From Amaurobius ferox (Eukaryota; Arthropoda; Arachnida; Araneae; Amaurobiidae): DNA of 64,000 bases. Within the stretch, counting starts at the first letter, position 1. Each line of letters begins with the position of its first letter. Below the pieces are notes generated by a model. It had not been told where the DNA came from, made no database searches, and saw only the letters and a program-made list of their open reading frames with translations. The stretch covers positions 51,431,020 through 51,495,019 of the forward strand of contig OX578153.1 in the NCBI GenBank assembly GCA_951213105.1. The letters are read 5' to 3'. The position numbers and the translations under genes are program-made. Below, piece by piece: positions 23,177 to 33,486 of this stretch.

Positions 23177-23343
23177 AATTTTGGTTTTGGGTGATATATT
23201 TGGTAAAAAGTTTGAGACCTATGGTATAATGTATATGGATAGTATTGTGACAGGGTCGAAAATTTAATTCTGAGTTTTCGACGGAAGAGCACGTTTCAAG
23301 CATTCATGAACTCGAATCGAACGTTTTCGAAGTGATATATTAG

Positions 23344-23403
23344 AGTCGAAAGCCCAGACCATTCGGCTCGTCCAAGGACTTAGAGCAACAAATTGAATGG
23401 CCG
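23344..23403 (-). mobile_element. 60-bp stem-loop mini-retroposon M1
   Basis: Read on the minus strand it begins CGGCCATTC and ends GAATGGTCTGGG plus 'ctttcgact'. GGCCATTC pairs with GAATGGTC (one wobble). It is flanked by a perfect 12-bp target duplication, GTGATATATTAG (23332-23343 and 23404-23415), proving insertion as a unit. It resembles the last 60 bases of the local SINEs and the copies at 51392 and 61086, but the stem sequence is changed on both sides. Confidence 0.8.
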
Positions 23404-23940
23404 GTGATATATTAGTGTGTCTGATATATTAGTGTGTCTGTATTCTATGCATATTAGTATGGATACGTGCGGGTGTATATTAGTGTATATATGTGTATTA
23501 GTGTATGTCTGTTGTGGGGAGAGAAACGATATCTCACGAAGAAATGAAGCATTTCGAACGAAATTTGGTACGAAAATTTCGTACAATCAGTGAATACTTG
23601 TAGTCTATTGATTTTAAATGCAATCGAATGTTCGGAAGTCCTCTGAATTTTCGAATGAAATTTTGAAAAAATCAGAACCTTCAATAGTATTCGGTAAATA
23701 ATTATTTCTTATGAAATTTTTCATTAGAAGATGATTAACATAAATTTTAGCATCAACCGCTAGCATCAACCGCGCTGGAGATTTTGCACTATTTTTTCAA
23801 ATATATTTATCAAAAAAATTAAAAAAAAATTAAAAAGTATTGTGATATGTGTTCACTTTTCATATGTAATAATATGAGACAATATTATTAACATCATTTT
23901 CGTGAATCTAGTTCTCTCCATTCACGAGAAAAGGTATTTT

Positions 23941-24325
23941 GTTGTTGTTGTTGAGATCCAGACCGTCCGACCTACCAGAAAGGTGCAAGGTAACTGTTTG
24001 GACAGCCGGGAAGTGCCACCCAATTTAGACCGGAACCCAGTGGGGCATCCACAGGAACCGTACCCTCCTTCCCCTACCACCAACCACTCGGAAGGACTTA
24101 CGGACCCACATGTTTAACGTGATCGTACTCCGCATGAACACGGCGACAGTTGTGGCAGCGTGCAAATCCAGCGCGCAAACCACCGGGCTACCGCGCCCGA
24201 AAAGGGACAACAGCACGCAGTGTTCTCAGGTGGTCACCCACCCAAGTCCTAACCGCGCCCGATGCTGTTTGACTTCGGTGATCTAAAGAGAACCGGTGTT
24301 TTCAGCACGATAGGGCCGTTGGCAT
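23941..24325 (-). mobile_element. 5S-headed chimeric SINE (S2)
   Basis: Reversed. A 5S rRNA-like head (24205-24323) joins TTTCGGGCGCGGTAGCCCGG, a tRNA-like part with an A box but no B box. The common body, the CCGTCC/GGACGG tail stem and a CAA-rich end complete it. Flanked by the direct repeat AAGGTATTTT at 23931-23940 and 24326-24335. Part of the three-SINE nest in A3. Confidence 0.9.
24205..24323 (-). rRNA. 5S rRNA-like sequence (head of SINE S2)
   Basis: On the minus strand it runs GCCAACGGCC, 'gaaaacaccggttctc', GATCACCGAAGTCAAACAGC, 'gggcgcggttagga', GGGTGGGTGACCACCTG and a closing 'gctgttg'. This is the 5S layout at full length (119 bases), including internal-promoter regions. No T-run terminator follows and it continues into the SINE, so it is a mobile derivative rather than a working 5S gene. 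Confidence 0.8.
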
Positions 24326-24378
24326 AAGGTATTTTGTTGTTGTTGAGATCCAGACCGTCCGACCTACCAGAAAGGTGT

Positions 24379-24664
24379 TGTTGTTGAAACCCAGACCATC
24401 CGACCTACCAGAAAGGTGTAAGGTAACAGTTTGGACGGTCGGGAAGTGCCACCCAATTTAGACCGGAACCCAGTGGGGGAGGCATCCACAGGGACCGTAC
24501 CCTCCTTCCCCTACCACCAACCTCTCGGAAGGACTTTCGGACCTACATGTTTAACGTGATCGTACTCCGCATGAACACGGCGGCAGTTTTGGCAGTGGCT
24601 GGAACCGAACCCGGGCCTACCGAGTGCAACTCCAGCGCGCTAACCAATGGGCTACCGCGCCCCT
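24379..24664 (-). mobile_element. tRNA-headed SINE (S4), nested in S3
   Basis: Full length on the minus strand: GGGCGCGGTAGCCCATTGG (A box), a B-box-like GGTTCGGTTCC, the common body, tail stem and CAA-rich end. Bounded by the perfect 14-bp duplication of S3 sequence. It is one of the younger insertions in the nest. Confidence 0.9.
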
Positions 24665-24901
24665 TACCAGAAAGGTGTAAGGTAACTGCTTGGACGGCCG
24701 GGAAGTGCCGCCCAATTTAGACCGGAACCCAGTGGGGGAGGCATCCACAGGGACCGTACCCTCCTTCCCCTACCACCAACCACTCCGAAGGACTTACGGA
24801 CCCACATGTTTAACGTGATCGTACTCCGCATGAACACGGCAGCAGTTGCGGTAGCGTGCAAATCCAGCGCACCAACCACCGGGCTACCGCGCCCGAAAAG
24901 A

Positions 24902-25018
24902 GCCAACAGCATGCGGTGTTCTCAGGTGGTCACCCACCCAAGTACTAACCGCGCCCGATGCTGCTTGACTTCGGTGATCTAACGAGAACCAGTGTTTTCA
25001 CGCGGTAGGGCCGTTGGC
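24902..25018 (-). rRNA. 5S rRNA-like sequence (head of SINE S3)
   Basis: 117 bases with the same 5S order as 24205-24323 (GCCAACGGCC ... GATCACCGAAGTCAAGCAGC ... GTGGGTGACCACCTG ... GCTGTTGGC) and a few substitutions, for example 'gaaaacactggttctc'. It runs directly into the tRNA-like part. Not an independent gene. Confidence 0.8.
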
Positions 25019-25095
25019 ATTAAGTATTTTGTGTAATAGTTCTGTATTTTGAAGCCAAACAATTCGCCAACAGTCATTTACATATAAGAAATGTT

Positions 25096-25560
25096 TTAAA
25101 ACCAAAAATGAATTCTGGTATAAAAAAAAGTTAAGCGACACTCAAGTTAATTTTTTTTCTACGTTAAACACATAACCGAGAACATGAGTTTCTCTGTGTA
25201 AATATTTGTATGGATGAAATTATATTTTCCTCAAAATCTTAATCTAAATGACAAAACTTTATTCCAATAAGTATATATCAATATTTCCTTTCCATACTTT
25301 CATTTTCTTATGCATTTAAATTGTTATATTAAATTTACCATTCCCCGGTGAATATCTATATTTGCATTCAAATACGAATCTGCATGTAATATTTCATAAT
25401 AATACTTCCAGAACTGTATTTTGTTTAATATGTAAACAGTAATGAGAATTCATCACATTCTTCCGTTTAGATACGGTAAATTATACTGTTAAAGCAAATT
25501 TGCATAATCAGCTATCATTAAATGTACATACGTATTATTCTGAAACTCATATTTCAATAA
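25096..25560. other. AT-rich intergenic sequence
   Basis: No gene or repeat recognised, apart from a gradual loss of family A similarity at the left edge. Confidence 0.35.
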
Positions 25561-26262
25561 AGAAATCTATTAGTTTTTGCAGAATTTTATTTTCTGGAGG
25601 TGTCTTTGTATTTATTGGTTTTGCTTAATCAGATTCAGTACATATTATTTTTGTTGTAACCTGCGCTACAACGGGGCATAAATACTAATATTTCTAAAAT
25701 TATTACTGTTACAAATGTTGTTAAAAATTCCGTTTAAAAGTAAATTTGAAATGATCCTTTTTCCAACTAAATTTGATAAAAGAAAAGTTTTAACTCCCGG
25801 GCAAAAATTCAAATGTCCCAAAAATATAATATATTTTCTTAAAATATATATGCATAAGGCGGTTAATCAGTAATGTTCATTAAAATCGGTAAAAGAATTT
25901 CGCCTCAGGAAAGAAATCTATTAGTTGTCGCAGAATTTTGTTTTCTAGAGGTATCTTTGTATTTATTGGTTTTGCTTAATCAGATCCAGTACATATTATT
26001 TTTGTTGTAACCTACGCCACAACAGGGCATAAATACTAATATTTCTAAAATTATTACTGTTACAAATGTTGTTAAAAATTCAGTTTAAAAGTAAATTTGA
26101 AATGATTCTTTTACCAACTAAATTTGATAAAAGAAAAGTTTTAACTCCCGGGCAAAAATTCAAATGTCCCAAAAATATAATATATTTTCTTAAAATATAT
26201 ATGCATAAGGCGGTTAATCAGTAATGTTCATTAAAATCGGTAAAAGAATTTCGCTTCAGGAA
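25561..26262 (+). repeat. 351-bp tandem duplication
   Basis: Units 25561-25911 and 25912-26262 are nearly identical ('agaaatctattag', 'gtttttgcttaatcag', 'gttttaactcccgggcaaaa', 'ggcggttaatcagtaatg'). About ten scattered differences are visible. The right edge breaks off cleanly at 'aggaaagattgaaacc'. No coding frame crosses it. Confidence 0.9.
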
Positions 26263-26837
26263 AGATTGAAACCTCGCTTATCCGCCAGACCTGTCCATGC
26301 TCTATCAGATGCGCTTCTAGGATGACGTTTTTCTTTCATTGAAATAAATTTTACAGCCTCTAAACTTTAACAAATCTTTATTATATTTCTATAGTTAGTA
26401 TCCGTCAGTGAGACGCATTATAATTCTCATATTTATTTAATAAATTAGGATATAGATCTCAGCCCTTTCCCGTTGATCAAGTTAGGTCACATTTCACCTA
26501 ACGTTTCAGACTGGGTTATAAGCCCTATTCTAAGCCTTATTTTAAATTCATCGACAGAAGGCTATTCTAGAACGGCAAAATAGTGCTTGTAGCTGTGATA
26601 TCACAGCGCGCATATCACAGCTACAAGCGAGCATATCACCGCGCATATTGATGACGCAGAACTGTGAACGACAAGCTTGGAATAAGGCCAGAAGCTCTAA
26701 CTCGGTTTAGAATATTTCAGATGCGCCGTACGAAGTAAATCGTTATTTTGACTATTTATAAATAATTTTTAACTCAAAATATATAAATAATTATTCAATA
26801 AAACAATTCAAAGAGAAAGCTCAATAAAAATATTAAT
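26263..26837. other. Intergenic sequence with a strong hairpin
   Basis: No gene. Contains the 17-bp-stem hairpin listed separately at 26585-26628. The remainder is unrecognised. Confidence 0.4.
26585..26628. repeat. Perfect 17-bp inverted repeat
   Basis: GCTTGTAGCTGTGATAT (26585-26601) and its exact complement (26612-26628) flank a 10-base GC-rich loop. A partial repeat, 'gcatatcaccgcgcatat', follows. No U-run follows to suggest a terminator. It may be a MITE core. Confidence 0.75.
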
Positions 26838-27928
26838 GTCCCTATATGCATAGTATAATGTATAGGGAAAGTATTGCAGCGAGATCGAAAATTCAAATTT
26901 GAGTTTTCGACGGAGGAGCACGTTTCAAGCATCCCTGAACTCGAATCGAACGTTTTAGAGGCGATGTCTGTGTGTATGTGTGTTTGTGCGTGTGTATGTT
27001 AGTGTGTGTAAAAGAGACTGTGGAGACGATATCTCACGAACGAATGAAGCGTTTTAAATGAAATTTCGCATAAAAATTGCAGTCAGTGAATGCTGAAATC
27101 TTATTGATTTAAAACGCAATCGAATGTTTGGAAAATCTCCAAATTTTCGAATGAAATTTTGATAAAAATCATCTAAAAATCAGAACCTTCCCTGTTATGT
27201 AAATAATCATTTTATAGGTAATTTTTCATTAGAAAACAATTGACATGAAATTTAGAAAGCTAGTACGAACCGTTCTCGAGATATTACACTTTTTCAAATA
27301 AATTTAGGTAAAAAAACGTAAAATTAAAAACACATTGGGAAATAGGTACATTTTTCATATGTAATATTATATATGTATTTGGTAACATCACTCTCGTAGT
27401 ACTTGTTGGTTGCTTCCATTCTCGACAGAAGATGCTTTGGGTAATAGTTTTGCATGTTGCTTCCTAAAACGATTCGCCAACAATCATGTATATATAGGAT
27501 ATTTTTTTTCTTTCCATTTGTTTGTAACGCTTGGCGATAAGTTGGTGAACTTAGTTCAAATTTAGCGAAATATTGCCAACTTTACAATATTTCACCCCAG
27601 ATTGACGAAAATATGATTAAAATTTTAAAAATAATAACTGCTAATGAAGATGACGTAACTGATGTATTGATTATTAATATATTTTAATGAATAGCGGGCT
27701 GCATTGCTTATTGCGGATGCTATCAATATTGAAAATTTTCAATTTAAAGTTGAGTGAAATATAAGTTAATTTGGTGCCTCGAAACGGTTTTATATGTTGT
27801 CATTCAGGAAGCCGTCAAATATACTACAATTCGACAATAAAAAAAAATACGCTTTAGATATTATACATCATTTTTTCACTGGGAAAAAATTAAATTCACT
27901 GCATTATATAGGGAAAGTCATCAGATTT
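26838..27928 (-). mobile_element. Family A element, copy A4
   Basis: Starts with the terminal hairpin ('tccctatatgcat' ... 'atgtataggga'). Next is the inner hairpin 'gatcgaaaattc' ... 'gagttttcgac' and a GTGTGT tract. It ends 'atatagggaaagtcatcaga', where the usual 'tgtgctgcccaca' block has been deleted cleanly. Diverged relative to A1, A2 and A6. Confidence 0.65.
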
Positions 27929-28030
27929 GTTTTACATGGTTCTGAGTATTGTTTATACATGGTTTCTTCATATGGTTCATACATCTGGTTTACATAGTTC
28001 CTAAGTAATAGATGTCTTCTATTTATGATC

Positions 28031-28069
<39 letters not shown>

Positions 28070-28989
28070 TAAATTAGTAAATCCAATGTTAGAATGTATG
28101 TAGTAACTCATAAAACATTATTCCAAAATTATCTACAAAATACAAAGAAATAAAAGAAATTAAGACATAAAGAGGAAATAATAAAGCGTAATGCAGGTCA
28201 TAAAGACAAAGACAATCAACAAATTTCAAAAATGAGGAATGAAAATAGGAAAACTAAAAAATCAAGCGAAAAAGCTTGCACATGGAAGAGCTTTAGGCTT
28301 ACGATAAGTTCATTTCGAAAAAATTCTCTTCAAGTCCATATATCCCTTCGAAATGAACGCAAAAGTGCTTGTTTCTGAAACACAAGATAGATTTTATCTA
28401 TAAACTTGTGTTATATGGACGACAAGCATATAGATTGGAACAATAAAGGAAACATAAATACCTTAAAATACACTTCATTAGTGCAACCATGACGAGCAAA
28501 ATATGACTAGACCAATGTTGCCATATGCAGAAATGAAAAGATGTGATTTGCTGTTGCCAAAGAGAGTAATAAAAACTGTACTGCGTAAAAGCAATAAAAT
28601 GAGATATTCAACAGTTAAAGCTGCAAGATAAAAAGATGAAAATATAATTTCAAGAGAATGAAGAAGTACGGCTAAAATAAGATAATAAGGGGAGAATATG
28701 AGAATTTTAGGCTAATCGAAACTTATTAACTATACCATTTACTAAATATGCAGGATATTTATACATTTTACTGGTAATTTTGAAGTTATTAATGTGCAAA
28801 GCATGAAATTTTTTATCTGATAATCTATAAATTCTAAAAAGTTGATTAAGTATAATATTTCTAAACAATTGAATCGAGTTGCAGGAATTAAAAGGTAATA
28901 ATTTATTAATATTAAATTAAAAAAAATCTTTTTTATCATATAAATTAGTAACTATGCCATGAGCAGGTTCTATAATTAGATTTAAATCC
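27929..28989. other. AT-rich intergenic sequence
   Basis: Short (TA)n at about 28033-28064. A purine-rich, A-rich stretch at 28080-28330. No gene recognised. Confidence 0.35.
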
Positions 28990-29013
28990 AAATAATAAAT
29001 ATTATTACTAATA

Positions 29014-29084
<71 letters not shown>
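28990..29084. repeat. (TA)n microsatellite, left of RT element
   Basis: About 95 bases of TA with one 'ac' interruption. A second long TA tract lies at 32262-32351, so the RT element sits between two TA tracts. Confidence 0.9.
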
Positions 29085-29556
29085 TATAAAACGAAGTGAA
29101 AACTTTTATACAACGGAAATTCTTATACTTCAAGTGTTGGCGCAAAGCAGCACATGCACAAAAAGTATCATATAAGATTCAAATAAAAGAGGTAAACGAC
29201 CAATTGCATAGCATAAATGGCAGAGGTGGATTGCGACACCTCTTTCCCGGTTAGAAGCGTGCTTTTAAGACCGGGCAACACTCCCGGAACCAATGCCATG
29301 CAGTGGCCTTTCTTCCGGATAAGTGTGAAGTCAAAGACACACACAAAAAAAAAATGCGAAGCAAACCATCTAGAAGCGACCACAAGACCAGAAACTACCT
29401 CAAGACTAGAAGCGACCATTGCAAGACTTTAGAAGCGACCATTGCAAGAGAAAGGGACGGAATGTAATCCGTATGAAGTGCATGCTGACGCTTAAAGCAG
29501 AAATCTGTTATCAACGTGCACCAGGGTGCGCTGTCCACACATGCGCAATGGTCCCA
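29085..29556 (-). other. Presumed 3' region of the RT element
   Basis: Follows the RT stop codon. It contains a short tandem repeat ('tagaagcgaccattgcaaga' twice plus a partial) at about 29385-29450, and a GC hairpin, CCGGG ... CCCGG, near 29273-29296. No hammerhead core (CTGATGA plus GAAA) was found. No frame of interest. Confidence 0.4.
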
Positions 29557-31644
29557 CTAAGAACTTAAAGTGTTACTGAAAACATCCGCTATATCTCTAA
29601 AGTATGCATTTTTTTCCTTTTCTGTATTGAAAATTGAATTATAATAGTATTTCAGGAAGCTTTCGGGATAATTTCTTTTTATTGCTTCTTCCATGATATT
29701 TCTGTTATGTATGATACAATCAGTCTTGAAAGTATTAAGACGTTGATTTCTCTTGAGGTGATTGATGACAACATTTCTAAATATGTTTTTAGTTAAGTTG
29801 GATTTCCAGTCAATAATGTGGTTAATTTTAATATTGAAGTTGTTTCTTTTGTCAAATAAAACAGTATATGTGCCATATATACTATCTTGCTTTAGTGTGA
29901 TATCTAAAAAATCAACACTGCTTTCTTCCGTTCCTTTATTTTCAATCAATTCCAGTTCTTTAGGATAAAAACTAAAATCAAACTGTGGCATGTTCGTATA
30001 TTGTCCAAAAAGGACATCGTCAACGTAACGAAAGTATGGTAATTCATGTAAGATGTGAGTGCCCTCTTCAAATTTATTCAAATAAAGGTCGGCAAGCAGG
30101 GAGGAACAGCCCCCTCCCATGGGGATACCTTTTATTTGTTGAAAATAGTTTGTTCCATCAAATAAAATATTCTCAAACAGCACTATGCGCAACAAGTCTT
30201 GATATTTTCCGATAGTAATGACCTCCTTTAAGTCATATATTGCATATATCTCCTTCAATATCTCATATAAATTTTCTAGATTAATATTGTTGAATAAATC
30301 TCGGAAATCAAAACTTTTAAAACGTAAGTCCTTATTATAAAATTGCAGTCTGTTGATTACATCGTAACTATTATTTATCATTACTGTGCCATGTTTTTTG
30401 AGTTGTGTCATTACACTTTTGAGAAGTGTTAAAAGTTTTGCATTGGCTATTGTTAAGTAGGATCCACATCCCACTGTAACAGGATGGAACATGACAGGAT
30501 TTTTGTGAAGCTTCGGTATAAGTACAAGATAAGGAAAATTAACTGTTTTTAGATCAATATCAATTCGTTTATACAAAGCTTTTATTTTATTTTCTAAACT
30601 TTTTCCTGTTAGATGTAACTGGTTATACATTTGGGTGTCTTGATAACTGTTACTTAAAGTATCGACGTAATATTTACGGCAGGTAAATGAGTAATTAGAG
30701 ACGACTTTACCCGTGTATGTTATAGCATATTTATCTTCACACTTTTTAACTGCAGTTTTTATAGATGGATAATATGTTTTTTTACGTAATTGTTTATAGT
30801 GCAGATTGAACTTTTTGGTCAGGTGATATTTCCATTCCGTAAATGCTTGTATAGGCAGACTGTATTTGACGGCTAGTTTGTATGTAAACTTCTTCAGATC
30901 TTGTTCAAAGTCGTTTTCAATATTTTTATATTCCTGTATTCTGAATTTAGTACCAAGTTGAAGCATGTACTTTAATTGTGGATTATCTACAATATTGAGG
31001 TCTCCTGTGATAATATGTCCATGATGAGAATTGAGAAATGGGCTATTTTGGCACTCACATACATTACTTTTGAATTCATTGATGTTTTTACTTATACGGT
31101 TATAATTAAAGATTTTTCTTCTATTGGTTTGTACAAATTTATAAATCAATTTAACATCCATATTAGGTATTGGCATGAGATGTGCTAAGTCCTTGATAAA
31201 GGATTTGATTGGCAATTCGTCAAAATTTTTGTTTTTAAAAGTAGTTATAAATAGTTCTGATGTAATTTTCTCCTTGGTAGGTGAATTTAATTCCATTTTC
31301 AACAAACTGGCCTTTAGTTTCAGTGAATCCAACATTATTGCAAAATTCGTACATGCAATTTCTTTATTTTTCATTGATTTCGTTTCGAATTGATACTCTT
31401 GTAAATAATACCAGATGCGTTTAACATAGCGTTTTTTGATACCGAATATTAGATTTTTAATCCATCCAGGTTTAATTACTATTTGTGTTCTCACTTTATT
31501 TATGAACTGTTCGATCCTTTCGAGAGTTGCTTTATAACTCATATATTTCTTATTGCCTCCTCTTTGCCATCGTTTTTTTAAAAAACAAGGGATATCTTGC
31601 AATACCGGCATTATTGCAATACCGGCATAATTCATAATCTCCAT
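29557..31644 (-). CDS. Reverse transcriptase of a retroelement, 695 aa
   Basis: It would copy element RNA into DNA. The frame is intact from ATG at 31644 to TAG at 29557, with an in-frame TAA five codons upstream, so it cannot start much earlier. Residues 196-219 hold CECQNSPF, then HHGHIITGDLNIV, a Cys/His-like N-terminal block. 371-383 is PYLVLIPKLHKNP, 445-454 FDFRDLFNNI (catalytic D446), 506-526 starts GIPMGGG and continues LLADLYLNKFE, and 538-546 is FRYVDDVLF (catalytic D542, D543). 560-583 holds PKELELIE and VDFLDITLK. The PKLHK, MGG and YVDD set fits Penelope-like or related RTs widespread in invertebrates. I see no GIY-YIG, apurinic or restriction-type endonuclease, and no RNase H. 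The exact clade is undecided. Confidence 0.9.
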   Translation of the reverse strand: MEIMNYAGIAIMPVLQDIPCFLKKRWQRGGNKKYMSYKATLERIEQFINKVRTQIVIKPGWIKNLIFGIKKRYVKRIWYYLQEYQFETKSMKNKEIACTNFAIMLDSLKLKASLLKMELNSPTKEKITSELFITTFKNKNFDELPIKSFIKDLAHLMPIPNMDVKLIYKFVQTNRRKIFNYNRISKNINEFKSNVCECQNSPFLNSHHGHIITGDLNIVDNPQLKYMLQLGTKFRIQEYKNIENDFEQDLKKFTYKLAVKYSLPIQAFTEWKYHLTKKFNLHYKQLRKKTYYPSIKTAVKKCEDKYAITYTGKVVSNYSFTCRKYYVDTLSNSYQDTQMYNQLHLTGKSLENKIKALYKRIDIDLKTVNFPYLVLIPKLHKNPVMFHPVTVGCGSYLTIANAKLLTLLKSVMTQLKKHGTVMINNSYDVINRLQFYNKDLRFKSFDFRDLFNNINLENLYEILKEIYAIYDLKEVITIGKYQDLLRIVLFENILFDGTNYFQQIKGIPMGGGCSSLLADLYLNKFEEGTHILHELPYFRYVDDVLFGQYTNMPQFDFSFYPKELELIENKGTEESSVDFLDITLKQDSIYGTYTVLFDKRNNFNIKINHIIDWKSNLTKNIFRNVVINHLKRNQRLNTFKTDCIIHNRNIMEEAIKRNYPESFLKYYYNSIFNTEKEKNAYFRDIADVFSNTLSS

Positions 31645-32258
31645 GTCTTCTTCTAACAGTTAAACAATTCGTATAATTCACTTTAACCTGCTTTGAGAAA
31701 ACTGCTTAGTCAGTAACATAAAATTCACTGTAACCTGTTATGAGATGATTGGTAATACACATGCTTTTCCAAAAATACCACTGTACTAGGGGTAGATATA
31801 TTTTCATTTTATTTTCATTATATTCTTTTGATAATACTTTATAATACTTTGCATCCTCATTTCAATAATTAGCCACAATCTGGTGTAACAGAATATTTTA
31901 TATTCATGTTTGATATTTTGTGTATTTGATCCACTTTGTCTTTTCTTCTACGTCGGGCCATTTACATTATTTCTGTAATACATTTTACAGTTGTGTAAAC
32001 AGAAACGTAGAATCAGCATTAATGAAACATGTATGGCCCTTGATAACGTACATGGTTTCAGAAATGCTTTTCATATTCATTTTATTCCTTTTATATTCTC
32101 TAGATTCCATTTATTCAATTTCCAAATTTCTTGCATAGCTCATCGTGCTACACTAGGCTTCTGTTTTGCAATTTATTTACCTTTACCTTCAGTTTACAAG
32201 CAATTTTCTTTGGTATTTGTCGGGTATATATATATTACAAGTAATCATAAAAATCTTC

Positions 32259-32261
<3 letters not shown>
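31645..32261 (-). other. Presumed 5' region of the RT element
   Basis: Upstream of the RT start on the minus strand. A short local duplication of 'ttcactgtaacctg' words lies at 31678-31745. No second ORF is seen. Confidence 0.4.
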
Positions 32262-32347
<86 letters not shown>

Positions 32348-32351
32348 TATC
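32262..32351. repeat. (TA)n microsatellite, right of RT element
   Basis: About 90 bases of TA with a single 'tgta' interruption. Partner of the tract at 28990-29084. Confidence 0.9.
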
Positions 32352-32698
32352 TCTAAAAAAACAGTGCAGGGCTTATTAAAGATTAACTCAAAACTTTAAA
32401 CAAAGCTAAAACTCGAAGATTTTATCACTGGGCCTAGCCCAACCTATTATATATTGCAAAACGTGCTTCAGACTCGGACTGGATTCGGGTTCCGGTCTCA
32501 ACGCAGTAAAAACCTGAAATTTTTTCTCATGTTCCCCTTTTTTTCTGGCTTAACAACATATCACTCAGGTGTACATTATTTATTTAGTACAATTAAGTAT
32601 CTTTATTCTTTTAATTCCTTAATTCATTTACTTTAGAACTGTTCTTGCTTGTTTAGACCAAAACTTCTCGTTATCACTTTTCACATAACATTTTATTC
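32352..32698. other. Intergenic sequence
   Basis: No gene recognised. The last 12 bases are the left target duplication of SINE S5. Confidence 0.35.
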
Positions 32699-32985
32699 GA
32701 GCGCGGTAGCCTGCAGTGTTTAGCGTGCTGAAATTGCACTTCGTAGGCCCGGGTTCGATTCCCTTTACTGCCAAAACTGCCGACGTGTTCACGCGGAGTA
32801 CGATCACGTTAAACATGTGAATCCGTAAGTCCTTCCGAGAGGTTAGTGGTAGGGGAAGGAAGGTACGGTCCTTGTGGATGCCTCCCCCACTGACTCCGGT
32901 CTAAATTGGGCGGCACTTCCCGGCCGTTCAAACAGTTACCTTACGCCTTTCTGGTAGGTCGCACGGTCTGGGTTTCAACAACAAC
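32699..32985 (+). mobile_element. tRNA-headed SINE (S5), full length
   Basis: Head 'gagcgcggtagcc', B-box GGTTCGATTCC, common body and a CAACAACA end. Target duplication AACATTTTATTC (32687-32698) against AACATTTTTTTATTC (32983-32997), differing only in T-run length. More diverged than S1 or S7 (for example 'tgtttagcgtgctgaaat'). Confidence 0.9.
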
Positions 32986-33455
32986 ATTTTTTTATTCAGG
33001 CCTAGGTACACCTTACTGCCAAATTTTCAGGATTGCGGTTGATAATTTTTGGACCAAAATATATCTTGAAAATATCTTGAAAACGAAACTAGGTTTCTAC
33101 AATCTCTACCACCTAATAAACTACTTAGCAACAATTTTTCAACTTCAAAAGTTTCTAAATACTTCTATAACAATGTGTATAAGTTAATTACAGTATAAAT
33201 AAAGAATATTTTCTTTAGTCGAGGCGTGTCCGTTTTGAATCGACTGGATGGTCTTATTTTGGCGCTGGTACTTCTTTTTATGCACATTGGAATTACTTTG
33301 GCCGGTACAACTTTGTACTGCATTTAAAAATGGACCACAATAAACATAGTTGCATACATAAAGCTGTCTACTAGCATACTATAAAATTTTGCACCCGGCT
33401 GTCTTGTAGGAATCTAAAGTATGGCTACACGGTAGGGCGCAGAAAATATCCTTGT
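32986..33455. other. Intergenic sequence
   Basis: Unrecognised sequence between SINE S5 and the mariner-superfamily element; no coding signal. Confidence 0.35.
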
Positions 33456-33486
33456 TATACAGGAGGATTAAAAAAAGATGGGCCAA

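Larger units (their letters stand above)
24336..25018 (-). mobile_element. 5S-headed SINE (S3), split by SINE S4
   Basis: Two pieces form one element: the 3' end at 24336-24378 and the rest at 24665-25018. S4 lies between them with a perfect 14-bp duplication, TACCAGAAAGGTGT (24365-24378 and 24665-24678). The tRNA part again lacks a B box. S3 is flanked by AAGGTATTTT (24326) and the near match TAAGTATTTT (25021). So S3 was in place first, and S4 inserted into it. Confidence 0.9.
23219..25095 (-). mobile_element. Family A element, copy A3, interrupted by SINEs
   Basis: The reversed A terminus is degraded ('tatggtataatgtatatgg'), followed by 'gggtcgaaaattt' and 'gagttttcgacgg'. It is interrupted by a 60-bp mini-element at 23344 and by three SINEs at 23931-25030, then resumes with 'gtgtaatagttctg', 'caattcgccaacagtcattt'. 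Compare A4 at 27440-27500. The far end is lost. Confidence 0.6.
29085..32261 (-). mobile_element. Non-LTR-type retroelement carrying the RT frame
   Basis: Proposed extent is the about 3.2 kb between the two (TA)n tracts, with the RT frame in the middle, about 620 bases upstream and 470 downstream. No LTRs, TIRs or target duplication outside TA were found, so the limits are an inference. If they are right, the element may have inserted into a TA microsatellite. Confidence 0.45.

Noticed and set aside
29085..29556. Separate small gene beyond the RT stop
   Set aside because: Short frames on both strands lack any recognisable product and overlap the presumed 3' region of the retroelement.
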